From: a virus
DNA length: 64,000 bases
Reading direction: 5' to 3' (one strand)
Virus record (IMG/VR): IMGVR_UViG_3300037541_000632
Span: 1 to 64,000 of that record
The notes under the pieces are model-generated. The model had not been told where the DNA came from and ran no database searches. It saw only the letters and a list, made by a program, of their open reading frames with translations. Positions 46,494-55,131 of this stretch are shown here, piece by piece; within the stretch, counting starts at the first letter, position 1; every line of letters begins with the position of its first letter. The position numbers were made by a program, and so were the translations under genes.

Positions 46494-47141
46494 TTAAAAT
46501 AAGTTTTCTCTTTCTGCTATTTCTTGGACTTGTGCTGCTAATTGTGCTGGTGCTAAATTTTTAGTTCCTAACTGTCTTTTGATCTCATCTGAAATCTTAT
46601 TATAGTAATCAATTTTGGCTTTAACTACTTCAGCCTCATCTTCGTCTTCTTGCGCATGCCTATTAAGAAGCCAATACAAGCCTCCAGTTATACCACCTCC
46701 AACAGCACCGACACCGGCTATGGCTCTAACAACTTCAGGTGTAACTTTACCTGCTGTAGTCAGTATATTAGGAAGAAAATTAGCGGCTTGTTTAACTATG
46801 GTATCATTAGAGGCTTCTTTAATCTGCTGTTCGTATTCATCGGCAATCTTACCAAGAGAGGCAAGCGCAGCGTCAGAATAAGCGTCGAATTCAGGATACC
46901 AAGATGGTGTGTGCGCAAGCTTTTCAAAAATGTGATACTCTATTTCAGTTTTACGCCCAGCTTCTGCGAAAGCATCAGCAGCAATTTTACATGCAAACTT
47001 TTGAATAAATCCATAGTTTGTTTCTTTGTAATTATCGATGGTAGAGACTAACCCAGATATAGTTACAAGACTTTGTGGATCTCTGCCGCGAGCAGCAGAA
47101 GCTAATTTAACGCCTAAATTAAAAAATGATGAATCATTCAT
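46494..47141 (-). CDS. Putative virion protein with one membrane helix
   Basis: 215 aa. N-terminus MNDSSFFNLGVKLASAARGR weakly recalls the virion tag described elsewhere (Leu9, Ala17). Helical body, then a Gly-rich membrane segment (VVRAIAGVGAVGGGITGGLY) and a charged C-terminus. No family recognised. Confidence 0.6.
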   Translation of the reverse strand: MNDSSFFNLGVKLASAARGRDPQSLVTISGLVSTIDNYKETNYGFIQKFACKIAADAFAEAGRKTEIEYHIFEKLAHTPSWYPEFDAYSDAALASLGKIADEYEQQIKEASNDTIVKQAANFLPNILTTAGKVTPEVVRAIAGVGAVGGGITGGLYWLLNRHAQEDEDEAEVVKAKIDYYNKISDEIKRQLGTKNLAPAQLAAQVQEIAERENLF

Positions 47142-47142
47142 G

Positions 47143-48129
47143 TTAAAGATAATTTCCTAAAAGAGTTCTGCCTTGGAAAGATGGCTGACCTAAATCGTTC
47201 CTGGGAACAGGAGGACCAAACAAAGACCTAGCAACAGTACCGCCAAAAATAGCGCCTAATACTGTACCAATCAAACCCTTATTCATTAAAAATCTAGCTA
47301 CGATGGCACCAACAGCAGCGCCTCCGAAACCAATTAAAGAATTAGATAATTGAGAAACTTCATTTCCTGCTAATTGCGATACACCAGCAATGAGCTGACT
47401 TTTTTCAGAAAAGGATAATCCCGGGGCGTCTTGGATAAGCTGTACAACTCTAGCCTGCGCGTCAGAAGCGCTTGTGAAAGCAGCTTTAACATTTGCTGGT
47501 TTATTCATACCAGCTAAGGCCTGCGATCTATTCAGGGCGTTTATTCTTTTAAGTTCTTCGGGTGTCCATTTTTCCCGTTCAAGATTAGGAGCGTCCCACT
47601 GCGGTTTATATTTACGCAGATAACCACTATAAGCACCCAGTGAACCTGTAGCTAAACCACCAATTAAAGCATTACGAAGTAAATTATTAGATACTGAATT
47701 ACCGGTTAGCAGATTCAAAATACCAGTACCTGCCGCACCAAGTAACAGCCCCGGAGCCATAGACAGCAAACCGCCAGCAAGAGGACCTTTGTTTAAAACT
47801 TCACCAATAGCAGGCCCATAGCCTTTATAAAGCTGATTGATCTTATCACCCATCGCATAGCCAAATGATCTATTACTTTGGAATGGATGGTAGTAAGCAT
47901 TTAATGCTGCATATTCGGGATTCTGTTTTTTAAACTGGTCATCGTATGTTGACATCCACTGGAGAGGAGACATCTCCATGGTATCCTCTTTATAAGGAGA
48001 AAGAGGATTAGGTACAGTTATTGTTCCGGCGTCAGAGGTCGAAAAATCATGAATCTTGTTTTTAATCTTGCCCTTTATGGCAGGATCCAAAGCATTATAC
48101 AGTGCTGTTAATGAGGGATCTTGGGTCAT
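47143..48129 (-). CDS. Glycine-zipper virion protein
   Basis: 328 aa. Two Gly-rich hydrophobic zones (~115-165, GGLLSMAPGLLLGAAGTGIL; ~255-310, LIGFGGAAVGAIVARFLMNK) separated by a charged helical linker. Such proteins in this block probably line or cross membranes during DNA delivery (inference). Confidence 0.6.
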   Translation of the reverse strand: MTQDPSLTALYNALDPAIKGKIKNKIHDFSTSDAGTITVPNPLSPYKEDTMEMSPLQWMSTYDDQFKKQNPEYAALNAYYHPFQSNRSFGYAMGDKINQLYKGYGPAIGEVLNKGPLAGGLLSMAPGLLLGAAGTGILNLLTGNSVSNNLLRNALIGGLATGSLGAYSGYLRKYKPQWDAPNLEREKWTPEELKRINALNRSQALAGMNKPANVKAAFTSASDAQARVVQLIQDAPGLSFSEKSQLIAGVSQLAGNEVSQLSNSLIGFGGAAVGAIVARFLMNKGLIGTVLGAIFGGTVARSLFGPPVPRNDLGQPSFQGRTLLGNYL

Positions 48130-48130
48130 C

Positions 48131-48400
48131 TTATCTATCTCCGTTACGGTAACGACCGTAGATTAAAGCACCGCCTCCAGTGCCTGTGACCATTTGTTTA
48201 TTGTTGATACCTATATCAATAGGCATATCATCAGGATTAGGTCTCCAAGGATCTGTATAGTTTTGATTACCCGCAGATCCAGGTATTCCCTTTACAGAAT
48301 CCCACTGTTTGACGCTGGCAGGTTGTCCGTTGTCTATACAAGCTTGTTCTGCTTTTTTTAGCAGATAAAAGCTTGCAGCTAATTTAGTCAAAACGTCCAT
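48131..48400 (-). CDS. Small virion-type protein with shared N-terminal tag
   Basis: 89 aa from ATG 48400, which places the tag MDVLTKLAASFYLLKKA at residues 1-17 in register with three other proteins of this block. The remainder is Gly/Asn-rich with QPASVKQWDSVKG and a DPWRPNPDDMPIDIG stretch. Function unknown; the tag suggests inclusion in the capsid. Confidence 0.65.
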   Translation of the reverse strand: MDVLTKLAASFYLLKKAEQACIDNGQPASVKQWDSVKGIPGSAGNQNYTDPWRPNPDDMPIDIGINNKQMVTGTGGGALIYGRYRNGDR

Positions 48401-48445
48401 GATACAGTTTAACATATCATGGACGTTAAGACAAATACAAATATA

Positions 48446-48787
48446 CTAGAATTCTTTACCGTGCAGTCTTTCCCGGGTAGTGTTGTATTGAATCTTAGCT
48501 GCCATAGCTTCAAAGACCCTCCACTTCCGCCCAGCTGCCAAATCGCAAATGCGAATAATAGCATCAGCTAGTTCAGCCTCAACACCAGTATATTCTTTTA
48601 CCTTGTCATCAGGAGGATTGCCGTGTCTCAAAGCCTCGAGAGCTTCGGAAAGCTCTGAATGGATAAGCGCTATAGCTTCACCATCATTACGTTCCTTGTC
48701 CCAGAACCCTTTGTTAACTGCATTCTGGTAAATAGCTACAGAAACAGTATTCATTACATCCACCCAGTCGATTTTAATTTCTTCCAT
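48446..48787 (-). CDS. MazG-like nucleotide pyrophosphohydrolase
   Basis: 113 aa. The EExxE-type metal site appears as LIHSELSEALEALR and the partner helix as VEAELADAIIRICDLA, with KGFWDKERNDGEAIAL before it. The family hydrolyses NTPs or dNTPs, possibly lowering alarmones or damaged nucleotides. It is an enzymatic gene lodged inside the virion block, next to the portal gene. Confidence 0.8.
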   Translation of the reverse strand: MEEIKIDWVDVMNTVSVAIYQNAVNKGFWDKERNDGEAIALIHSELSEALEALRHGNPPDDKVKEYTGVEAELADAIIRICDLAAGRKWRVFEAMAAKIQYNTTRERLHGKEF

Positions 48788-48796
48788 TTGATTTAT

Positions 48797-50608
48797 TTAC
48801 ATTGGTTGTGATAAAGCCTGCCTGCCCTGACTTTCAGCTTGAGATCTCATTTCTTCCATCTTTTGCTTAGCCATTGCATGCAAGTTTGGATTTGACGTGC
48901 GAACAGCTGCCATTTGCTTCTGCCGTTCACCGACAGGCAACTGCAACCATTGCTGTGCCATTTCAGCAGCTTTATTCTGGATGTCAAGTGGATTCATATC
49001 CCCACCTCCAGCTGCGCCCTCCATGCCAGCAGGAGAGCTTCCTCCACCACCACCTTGCTGCGCTTGCTGCGCCAAGATACTGTCCATAGAACCCAGTTGT
49101 TGTTGCCTTTGGAAATCAGATTGAAGTTTCGCCTGCTCTTTCTGAATTTCAATATCTTCCTGAGCACGCTGTTTGGCCGCTTCAACAGGGTCTTTGATAC
49201 CGAACGGACCATATGCAATGGAACGAGGAATTTCAGCACCAGCTGCAAGTTGCATGTATACGCGTTGACGTTCAAGATCATCAGCAAGACGAGGAAGCTG
49301 AAGAGAAGCTTCAAGACGCTGCTGCCCAATATAGTCACATATTCTTCCAGCCGCCCATTTTACAATTCTTGCAAATCCTTGATGAATAAAATGAAATGAA
49401 TTTTCAAATAAACGAACAGCAGTAGGGATCTGCTGCACCTGAAGAGAACCTTTAAACAGTTCCGCAGGATAACCCATAGAATCCAGCAGAACATTGTTAT
49501 GATATTCCACAAGTTCCTTAGGCGCTAAACTTTTACCTTGAGCTCCAAATTCTTGATAGCTAACAGGGAATGGCAAAGCGTGCATTGCAAAAGGATCAAG
49601 ACGGCGACGCTTGATAACCTCTTTAATCTCAGAGCCCCACCGGTTCAGAAGCATGTAATTCATTGGGTCGCTAGCCTGCGAAGAAGCCACAGGATGGAAC
49701 ATACGGAAAGGAAGCATATAGTCTAAACCAACAGCTTCATCAATTTTACGCAAAACCTGAAGCTGATGAATATGCCGGAAGTTAGCTATGGTTTCAGGCA
49801 GTCCCCAACCATAGTTGGAAACACCTGAAATTGTAGGAGCCTTGAAATGAAACACCTGCCCTTCATTAAACAAGAAATCCTGTTCAAGCGCGATAGCCTT
49901 GAGCATACTCATGGGCGTCTCATTCACCTGATACATAATACTATTTTTAATCATAGTAACCCACTCAGGTTCAAAACGATAAATCATTTGTTGCTTGCCG
50001 CTCATGAATGAGTGCTGCAAAACAATCTGACGAGGATCTATTTTACGTAATCTAATTCTAGACTTGTCCCGGGAAGGGCGGTCAATGAAATCTAGTTTAA
50101 CTCTAGCTCTTTTATCTTTAGGTCTGTCAAAGGTAGTAGGATCAGGCACATCATATTTCATGGCCTTATAATCATACTTTACATCCGCGCCGAACATAGG
50201 AAGCGCGTACTCTTTATATTTACCATCTCTATGATCAACAAGAACACGATCAAATGGAAGATGCAATCTAAGGAATGCATTACCGTAACACGCCCATTCC
50301 TGACCTACTTCAAGTAATGCCCCGAAAATGTCCAGATCATCAATAAGGAATTTCTTAAATTCATCACGCTCATCTTGATCCCCGTCTTTGCCTACAAAAT
50401 CAATATCCGTAACAAAGTGGCTAATTACTCTAGTAGAAGCGCGACGATAAAGAGGGTTTAAATAATAAAGGAATAAACAGAAGTCTAAAGCAGACTGTAA
50501 CTCTGTTGGAATAGCCGTGCTACTAGGAAGCAGGAAGGGGTCAGCAAAGACTCTGTTTTTACCTGTCCAAACTGCAAATGCGTCGTTGTCGCCGGGATAA
50601 TTGACCAT
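48797..50608 (-). CDS. Portal protein
   Basis: 603 aa. Diagnostic portal layout: N-terminal LDFCLFLYYLNPLYRRASTR, a ring-domain QEWACYGNAFLRLHLPF, then HNNVLLDSMGYPAELFKGSL, QIPTAVRLFENSFHFIHQGF and a long crown-like helical and Gln-rich C-terminus (QQGGGGGSSPAGMEGAAGGG). It forms the dodecameric DNA channel at one capsid vertex. Length is typical of large myovirus-like portals. The terminase and major capsid genes are not in this window. Confidence 0.85.
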   Translation of the reverse strand: MVNYPGDNDAFAVWTGKNRVFADPFLLPSSTAIPTELQSALDFCLFLYYLNPLYRRASTRVISHFVTDIDFVGKDGDQDERDEFKKFLIDDLDIFGALLEVGQEWACYGNAFLRLHLPFDRVLVDHRDGKYKEYALPMFGADVKYDYKAMKYDVPDPTTFDRPKDKRARVKLDFIDRPSRDKSRIRLRKIDPRQIVLQHSFMSGKQQMIYRFEPEWVTMIKNSIMYQVNETPMSMLKAIALEQDFLFNEGQVFHFKAPTISGVSNYGWGLPETIANFRHIHQLQVLRKIDEAVGLDYMLPFRMFHPVASSQASDPMNYMLLNRWGSEIKEVIKRRRLDPFAMHALPFPVSYQEFGAQGKSLAPKELVEYHNNVLLDSMGYPAELFKGSLQVQQIPTAVRLFENSFHFIHQGFARIVKWAAGRICDYIGQQRLEASLQLPRLADDLERQRVYMQLAAGAEIPRSIAYGPFGIKDPVEAAKQRAQEDIEIQKEQAKLQSDFQRQQQLGSMDSILAQQAQQGGGGGSSPAGMEGAAGGGDMNPLDIQNKAAEMAQQWLQLPVGERQKQMAAVRTSNPNLHAMAKQKMEEMRSQAESQGRQALSQPM

Positions 50609-50610
50609 AA

Positions 50611-50781
50611 TTAATATTTGATAAAATCTTCTTTGTCATCGAGTTCACTGCTGAGCTGCTGCAGCGACGCCTTTTTATAATTGTCTCTTTCGCATTCAAC
50701 ATTGGGATTATTACAATCACAAGGTTTTCCTGTGCTAGGACACAATGTTTTGTTTTTTATAACAACTCCTTGTTTAATCAT
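50611..50781 (-). CDS. Small Cys-containing protein
   Basis: 56 aa, MIKQGVVIKNKTLCPSTGKP then CDCNNPNVECERDNYKKASL. Cysteines could bind zinc. ATG 50781 lies 3 nt from the upstream stop; TAA is 2 nt from the portal start. Fits the gap exactly. No family recognised. Confidence 0.6.
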   Translation of the reverse strand: MIKQGVVIKNKTLCPSTGKPCDCNNPNVECERDNYKKASLQQLSSELDDKEDFIKY

Positions 50782-50783
50782 AA

Positions 50784-51371
50784 TTATTCAGGTTGAACTC
50801 GCAGGAAGGACACAAATGTAAAAGGTATTTTGGGAAAAGTAAAGAACCCTCCCGCATAAATTACAGAATAGTCCTGCCCTAGGTATTGTATAGTTAATTC
50901 TGTATTTATGTTTGGCTCGAACTGTATAGCATCCTTTTTAATCATAAAGGCAACGCCAAAATCAGTGATACTAACATTTAAAGCTTTAAAGCCTATCTTG
51001 CCGAAAGGACTAACAATCTTTATTTCTTCGTGTGCAGTTGTTTGTTCAAGATAAGCAGAAAACATCTGTACAGGATCTTTACTCACCATAACTCTTTCTT
51101 TGTACGCGCGTGTTTCTTCCATAGAACATAAAGCATCTGGATCTTGGAAACCAACATCAGAAATTTCTTCTTCTGGATTGGTTGTAAAATCTGTATCATC
51201 GCCATCATCGGAAACGTAAGCCACGTTCTCTTGTATTGTCAGAACTGGCAGTTCAATACCAAATTGCGAGGCTTTAACTTTATGTCCCTGTAAAAGCTTC
51301 TCTTTAAAGCTCTTCATAGCAGACACAGCCTGTGGCGTTCTTTCAACTCCCGTATCAATACTTTGCGACAT
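50784..51371 (-). CDS. Hypothetical virion-block protein
   Basis: 195 aa. Helical, disordered first half (DDGDDTDFTTNPEEEISDVG), then a beta-rich second half (KIGFKALNVSITDFGVAFMI, LTIQYLGQDYSVIYAGGFFT), which could be a PilZ-like barrel but lacks the RxxxR motif. Function unknown. Confidence 0.5.
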   Translation of the reverse strand: MSQSIDTGVERTPQAVSAMKSFKEKLLQGHKVKASQFGIELPVLTIQENVAYVSDDGDDTDFTTNPEEEISDVGFQDPDALCSMEETRAYKERVMVSKDPVQMFSAYLEQTTAHEEIKIVSPFGKIGFKALNVSITDFGVAFMIKKDAIQFEPNINTELTIQYLGQDYSVIYAGGFFTFPKIPFTFVSFLRVQPE

Positions 51372-51373
51372 AA

Positions 51374-52072
51374 TTATATAGTATATTTCTTAGCATTGTC
51401 TGTGAACTTAGCAACGCTCTTTTGTGATTTATAGTGTTTTTTCTTTCCTGTGGTTACCTGATGTTTAATAGCACTAACTGCGTGTATATCCAAATCACCC
51501 TCCATGACTGGTATATTCATACTACCTACTTTTTTAGATAGTGTAAACATAACACATAGATGCCCTCCAAATACATCTATCTCATAAAAGTTATTTTCAT
51601 CACCACAAACAATCTTGGCAGTCTCATATTCATTTTTTCTATTAACAAATTCTAAAGACAAAATCATGTCTTTAGGCACAAGCGTTTCAAACAGAAACAT
51701 AGCAGCTTTGCGTACAATCTGAGAAGCCTGATATTGGTTGCCTTGTCCTAGGCACTGCGCATATGATTCCTTGAAGTCTGTAAATATGTTTCTGGCTTCA
51801 GAGAATTTAGCTTTAAAATCAAATATACCATTAATAAAATTAGCATCCAAACCTAACTGCTGAGTTGAAGAACGAATCAAAGCTAAGCGCGCTCTTTTAT
51901 TTACACCCTGCAGTAAACGATACCACGCGGATCTGCTAGAGTACCCTAGCGTGTTGGATATATCTGTATGTGTTTTGTTATTAGCTTTAGCCCAACTGTT
52001 CAAACATTTAATCCACCTCTGTGTCTGTGCCGGGGTTGCGAAAGCGCCTAGCTTTGGTTTTTTGTATCCCAT
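51374..52072 (-). CDS. Putative HTH-containing protein
   Basis: 232 aa. Residues ~12-75 resemble an Xre-like HTH (WIKCLNSWAKANNKTHTDIS, NTLGYSSRSAWYRLLQGVNK). A helical middle and a beta-rich C-terminal part follow, ending in a Lys-rich tail (TGKKKHYKSQKSVAKFTDNA). Could be a phage regulator. Overlaps the upstream gene by 25 nt. Confidence 0.5.
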   Translation of the reverse strand: MGYKKPKLGAFATPAQTQRWIKCLNSWAKANNKTHTDISNTLGYSSRSAWYRLLQGVNKRARLALIRSSTQQLGLDANFINGIFDFKAKFSEARNIFTDFKESYAQCLGQGNQYQASQIVRKAAMFLFETLVPKDMILSLEFVNRKNEYETAKIVCGDENNFYEIDVFGGHLCVMFTLSKKVGSMNIPVMEGDLDIHAVSAIKHQVTTGKKKHYKSQKSVAKFTDNAKKYTI

Positions 52073-52437
52073 ATTTCTTTATTTTTTAAAACATTCGATT
52101 TCTTATTTTTTATGGGAGTCTCATAACTAGGTTTAGCCTCCCCTAAATGATCGACATGTCTATAGTCACATTCCCACAGAACGCGAGCTAAAAATTCACT
52201 TACTGCTACGACTTTATCTTCTGTCCAATCTCGACATGACTCATGCAACGCTTCATGCAAGACAATCAATAATCGCTGAAAACCTTTTAACCTTACATCA
52301 ATAGATATAATTGACGTTTTGTCGCTTACCTTTTCCCATAAACCAAGAGACTGCCTGTGTCCTAGCTTGGTTTCTACCAGCTTAATCTTTTTTCTATTCT
52401 TGTTAGTTTTAGTATTTGCTGATTTCGATTTGGGCAT
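52048..52437 (-). CDS. Putative HExxH metal-binding protein
   Basis: 129 aa. Basic tail at the start (KSANTKTNKNRKKIK), then ISIDVRLKGFQRLLIVLHEALH (here HEALH and a following Glu-rich helix) suggest a minimal zincin or SprT-like fold. The C-terminus is Lys-rich. Peptidase activity is unproven. Confidence 0.5.
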   Translation of the reverse strand: MPKSKSANTKTNKNRKKIKLVETKLGHRQSLGLWEKVSDKTSIISIDVRLKGFQRLLIVLHEALHESCRDWTEDKVVAVSEFLARVLWECDYRHVDHLGEAKPSYETPIKNKKSNVLKNKEIWDTKNQS

Positions 52438-52474
52438 AAAAAAACTCCGTGGTAGATATACTCTACCACGGAGG
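52437..52474 (-). terminator. Intrinsic terminator
   Basis: 12-bp perfect stem ctccgtggtaga / tctaccacggag with a 5-nt loop, followed on the minus strand by TTTTTTTAT. It separates the 61-codon gene from the gene block below it. Confidence 0.88.
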
Positions 52475-52495
52475 CAAAAAGTTGCATCAAGATTA

Positions 52496-52681
52496 TTACT
52501 GTAGCCCTTCGAGGATGTTACCGCGAAGTTCTACGAATTTATTTTCTCTGGCTTTGTCTTGCTCGACATAGTCAGCAAACTTTTTAGACGTGGTGTTGTC
52601 ATCGTATACTGCGGATGTATGACGGATAAAACCTTCATACTTAGCTTGGCGGATTAGTTCAGGAGTGATTTCTTGTGACAT
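52496..52681 (-). CDS. Hypothetical small protein
   Basis: 61 aa, charged helical (SKKFADYVEQDKARENKFVE). Single gene between a terminator and a 45-nt gap. No family recognised. Confidence 0.5.
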   Translation of the reverse strand: MSQEITPELIRQAKYEGFIRHTSAVYDDNTTSKKFADYVEQDKARENKFVELRGNILEGLQ

Positions 52682-52727
52682 AGTGTTATGAGTTTAGAAT
52701 GATGCTTAATTTTGTCAATACTTTTGT

Positions 52728-53411
52728 TTATAGTAAATGAAATTGCGGCTTATTAGCTTGCGATGACGGCGGGCCAGCAGGCATTGCGTCCCGAAGCGCT
52801 CCTCTGTAGGCAGGTACACCAGACGGCGGGCGATAAGGCAGGCGACGAGCTCCTTGGTAGGAAGGCGTGCCAGACTGAGGGGCGAATCCTGGATCTTGCC
52901 CGTGCTGTGAATTTAAACTTTTTAAGTAATCTTGATACTGATTACCAGATGGTGGAATAAAATCTTTATCTGGTGTGTTCCAGTTATTAACAGACTCCAG
53001 TTTATTCTCAGGTAGATAACCAGGCGATGTCCGAGGTGTTAAATTTTTTATAGACTGCATAGGGTTACTATTGAATCCTTGATTTAATGCACCTAACCCT
53101 CTGTCTAATAAACCACCTATATTTTGCCCGACTTGACCGCCTAGGCTTTTACCCGCAATGTTACCTAACTGCTGGCCTCCCATAATACTACCAGCGATAC
53201 CACCTAAAGTATCACCAATACCATATTTATTACCTAGCATTTGACCCATGCGCTGACCGCCAACAAGATTACCAACAAACCCGCCTGCAGCGCCTCCTAA
53301 AGTGGTACCAAGCTGCTGACCCATCTGACCTAGTGCGTTGGGAGCTAAAGCATTAAAGTTAGCCAGCTTAAATAAATAACTAGAAGCAATTAGTTTGTCT
53401 GCATTCTTCAT
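52728..53411 (-). CDS. Glycine-zipper virion protein with N-terminal tag
   Basis: 227 aa. Tag MKNADKLIASSYLFKLA at 1-17. Residues ~30-110 are a long glycine zipper (LGTTLGGAAGGFVGNLVGGQ and GGIAGSIMGGQQLGNIAGKS). The C-terminal 110 residues are Pro/Gly/Gln-rich and disordered. Probably an internal virion protein acting at membranes during infection (inference). Confidence 0.65.
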   Translation of the reverse strand: MKNADKLIASSYLFKLANFNALAPNALGQMGQQLGTTLGGAAGGFVGNLVGGQRMGQMLGNKYGIGDTLGGIAGSIMGGQQLGNIAGKSLGGQVGQNIGGLLDRGLGALNQGFNSNPMQSIKNLTPRTSPGYLPENKLESVNNWNTPDKDFIPPSGNQYQDYLKSLNSQHGQDPGFAPQSGTPSYQGARRLPYRPPSGVPAYRGALRDAMPAGPPSSQANKPQFHLL

Positions 53412-53417
53412 AAGATA

Positions 53418-54374
53418 TTACCATTCACCGTAACCATACTCTGGATTGTATATGTCTTTAGCTCGCGGCTTCATCAAGTCAACACCTTGAGCTTGTAAGC
53501 CCTTCAGATAATTCATTTTAGCCTCATCCAGACGTGAGCCCTCGGTATAGTTACCCATGTATTGCCTGAATATTTGATTATAATCAGGCTGGGCAGCAGG
53601 AGGAGCAGCAGCAGGAGCAGCAGCAGGAGCAGCAGGAGGAGGAGGAGTGGAAGGCGGCGCAGCAGGTCGAAGTGCGGGCGGCTGACTGGAGGTGACCGGT
53701 GCAGGCATCGGTGCCGGTTGAGGAGTCAAAACAGGAGCGGGGCTGGGCAGGGCGGGAGTAGCAGTAGCTGCTGAGGTAGGGATCTGGTAAGGTTGAGGAG
53801 CGCCTCCTACACCCATAGCTCTATTAACACCATATGCGCCTAAAGCGCCAGCGCCTAAACCAACAGCCCCAGCTTGAACTAATGGATTCTTAGCTGCAGA
53901 TACTAAACCGCTACGAACGGCGGCGGCACTACTATTCAAACGATCGCGAGCGGCAGCAACGCCACTACTCAAACGATTACGAGCTGCAGCAGCGCCACCT
54001 CTTATGGCTTGTCCCGTGCCAGTCATAACCTGCCCAAGCCCTTGCCTAGCTAAACCTAATCCTGTAGGCATAGCTGCGACAGCAGCTGGAGCAACTGCAG
54101 CTAAAGCAGGAGCAGCCGCTGTTTGCGTTAAAAAGGAAGGCAAAGGTAAAACAGCAGGAGCCGCTGGAACAACATCAGGCACATTACGTAAAATAGGCTT
54201 CCGTGAAGTACGTTTAGGCGCACGTTGGGTAGTAATTTTGGGTTTTATTTTCCTGGCTGAGCTGGTGGATGTCCGCGCCAAATTTTTGGCCATCGCAATA
54301 CCTACGCGACCCGAACCTCCGCCAGCAGATTTAATTACGTACCCAGATAAAAAAAGTTTGTCTGAAAAATTCAT
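53418..54374 (-). CDS. Pro/Ala-rich virion protein with N-terminal tag
   Basis: 318 aa from ATG 54374, which puts the tag MNFSDKLFLSGYVIKSA at 1-17; an ATG 15 nt upstream is also in frame. Basic segment (RKIKPKITTQRAPKRTSRKP), two Ala/Gly-rich helical zones, and a long Pro/Ala linker (PSTPPPPAAPAAAPAAAPPA). The last 45 residues form a helical domain (YNQIFRQYMGNYTEGSRLDE). A linker or fibre-like internal protein is plausible. Confidence 0.6.
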   Translation of the reverse strand: MNFSDKLFLSGYVIKSAGGGSGRVGIAMAKNLARTSTSSARKIKPKITTQRAPKRTSRKPILRNVPDVVPAAPAVLPLPSFLTQTAAAPALAAVAPAAVAAMPTGLGLARQGLGQVMTGTGQAIRGGAAAARNRLSSGVAAARDRLNSSAAAVRSGLVSAAKNPLVQAGAVGLGAGALGAYGVNRAMGVGGAPQPYQIPTSAATATPALPSPAPVLTPQPAPMPAPVTSSQPPALRPAAPPSTPPPPAAPAAAPAAAPPAAQPDYNQIFRQYMGNYTEGSRLDEAKMNYLKGLQAQGVDLMKPRAKDIYNPEYGYGEW

Positions 54375-54443
54375 AAAATAAGGTGACATAATAAAATGTA
54401 TTTTAGTTTACAAGTCAAGAAAATTTGCCTAACTAGCTTTAAT

Positions 54444-55130
54444 TTACGGTATAGCTGCGGGCATAGGTTTAGTTGCTTTTCTATGAAGTTCTAAAGCTTT
54501 TTGTAGGGCTGTATTTATGTCTTTAGAAGAAACTCGAGCAGCATTATTTCCTGTTCCGTGGTAGTATGACCGTTCGCCTTTAGCTGGAAGAGCTGCCCAC
54601 TCTTTAGCGAGGTTAATTCTCATTTGATCGGCATTAATTTTACCTGCTAAATAATCTTTAAAACCTCTTCTATCCATTAAACTTCTAGCGTAGGTATCCT
54701 GTGTGCCCTGATTAAACAAAGTTTTATTTAAATCATGTTTATGCTGCGCTGCCAGATTTCTTAAATTCTTATTGAGAATCTGATACCCACCTGCGGCAGT
54801 TCCACCATAAGTTTTCAATCTTTCTTTTTGTATATCAAGAACTTGCTGTAGCGTTTTACCAGTCAAACCAAATGGTTTATTACTGCCCACCATGGTGTCG
54901 TAACCGGCCACATTAGCTTCACCTCTTCTTATAACATCCAGTATAGGCTGATAATATGCGAATGAATTAACAGCCTGGTTATTAACAACAGGCTTAGCTT
55001 TAGTTATAGGAATAGCTTTAGGCGCTGGAGTAGTCGCTGTAGCAGGCAGTCCGGTTATCACAGAGGAATAAGAAGAGCGTGCTCGCTTTATAATAAACGA
55101 ACTTAAATTTAATTTGTCTAAACTATTCAT
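54444..55130 (-). CDS. Virion-associated muramidase (lysozyme-like) with N-terminal tag
   Basis: 228 aa. Tag MNSLDKLNLSSFIIKRA at 1-17, then a ~35-residue linker. The rest is a phage muramidase of the COG4678 / lambda-R-like type: ILDVIRRGEANVAGYDTMVG, with catalytic Glu in RGEA, PFGLTGKTLQQVLDIQKERL, AAGGYQILNKNLRNL, GTQDTYARSLMDRRGF and INLAKEWAALPAKGERSYYH. It probably degrades the wall during DNA entry, distinct from the amidase used for lysis. Confidence 0.8.
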   Translation of the reverse strand: MNSLDKLNLSSFIIKRARSSYSSVITGLPATATTPAPKAIPITKAKPVVNNQAVNSFAYYQPILDVIRRGEANVAGYDTMVGSNKPFGLTGKTLQQVLDIQKERLKTYGGTAAGGYQILNKNLRNLAAQHKHDLNKTLFNQGTQDTYARSLMDRRGFKDYLAGKINADQMRINLAKEWAALPAKGERSYYHGTGNNAARVSSKDINTALQKALELHRKATKPMPAAIP

Positions 55131-55131
55131 A

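Noticed and set aside
53562-53774. Arg/Ser-rich plus-strand ORF
   Set aside because: It is the antisense of the Pro/Ala-rich linker of the virion protein; composition follows from that.
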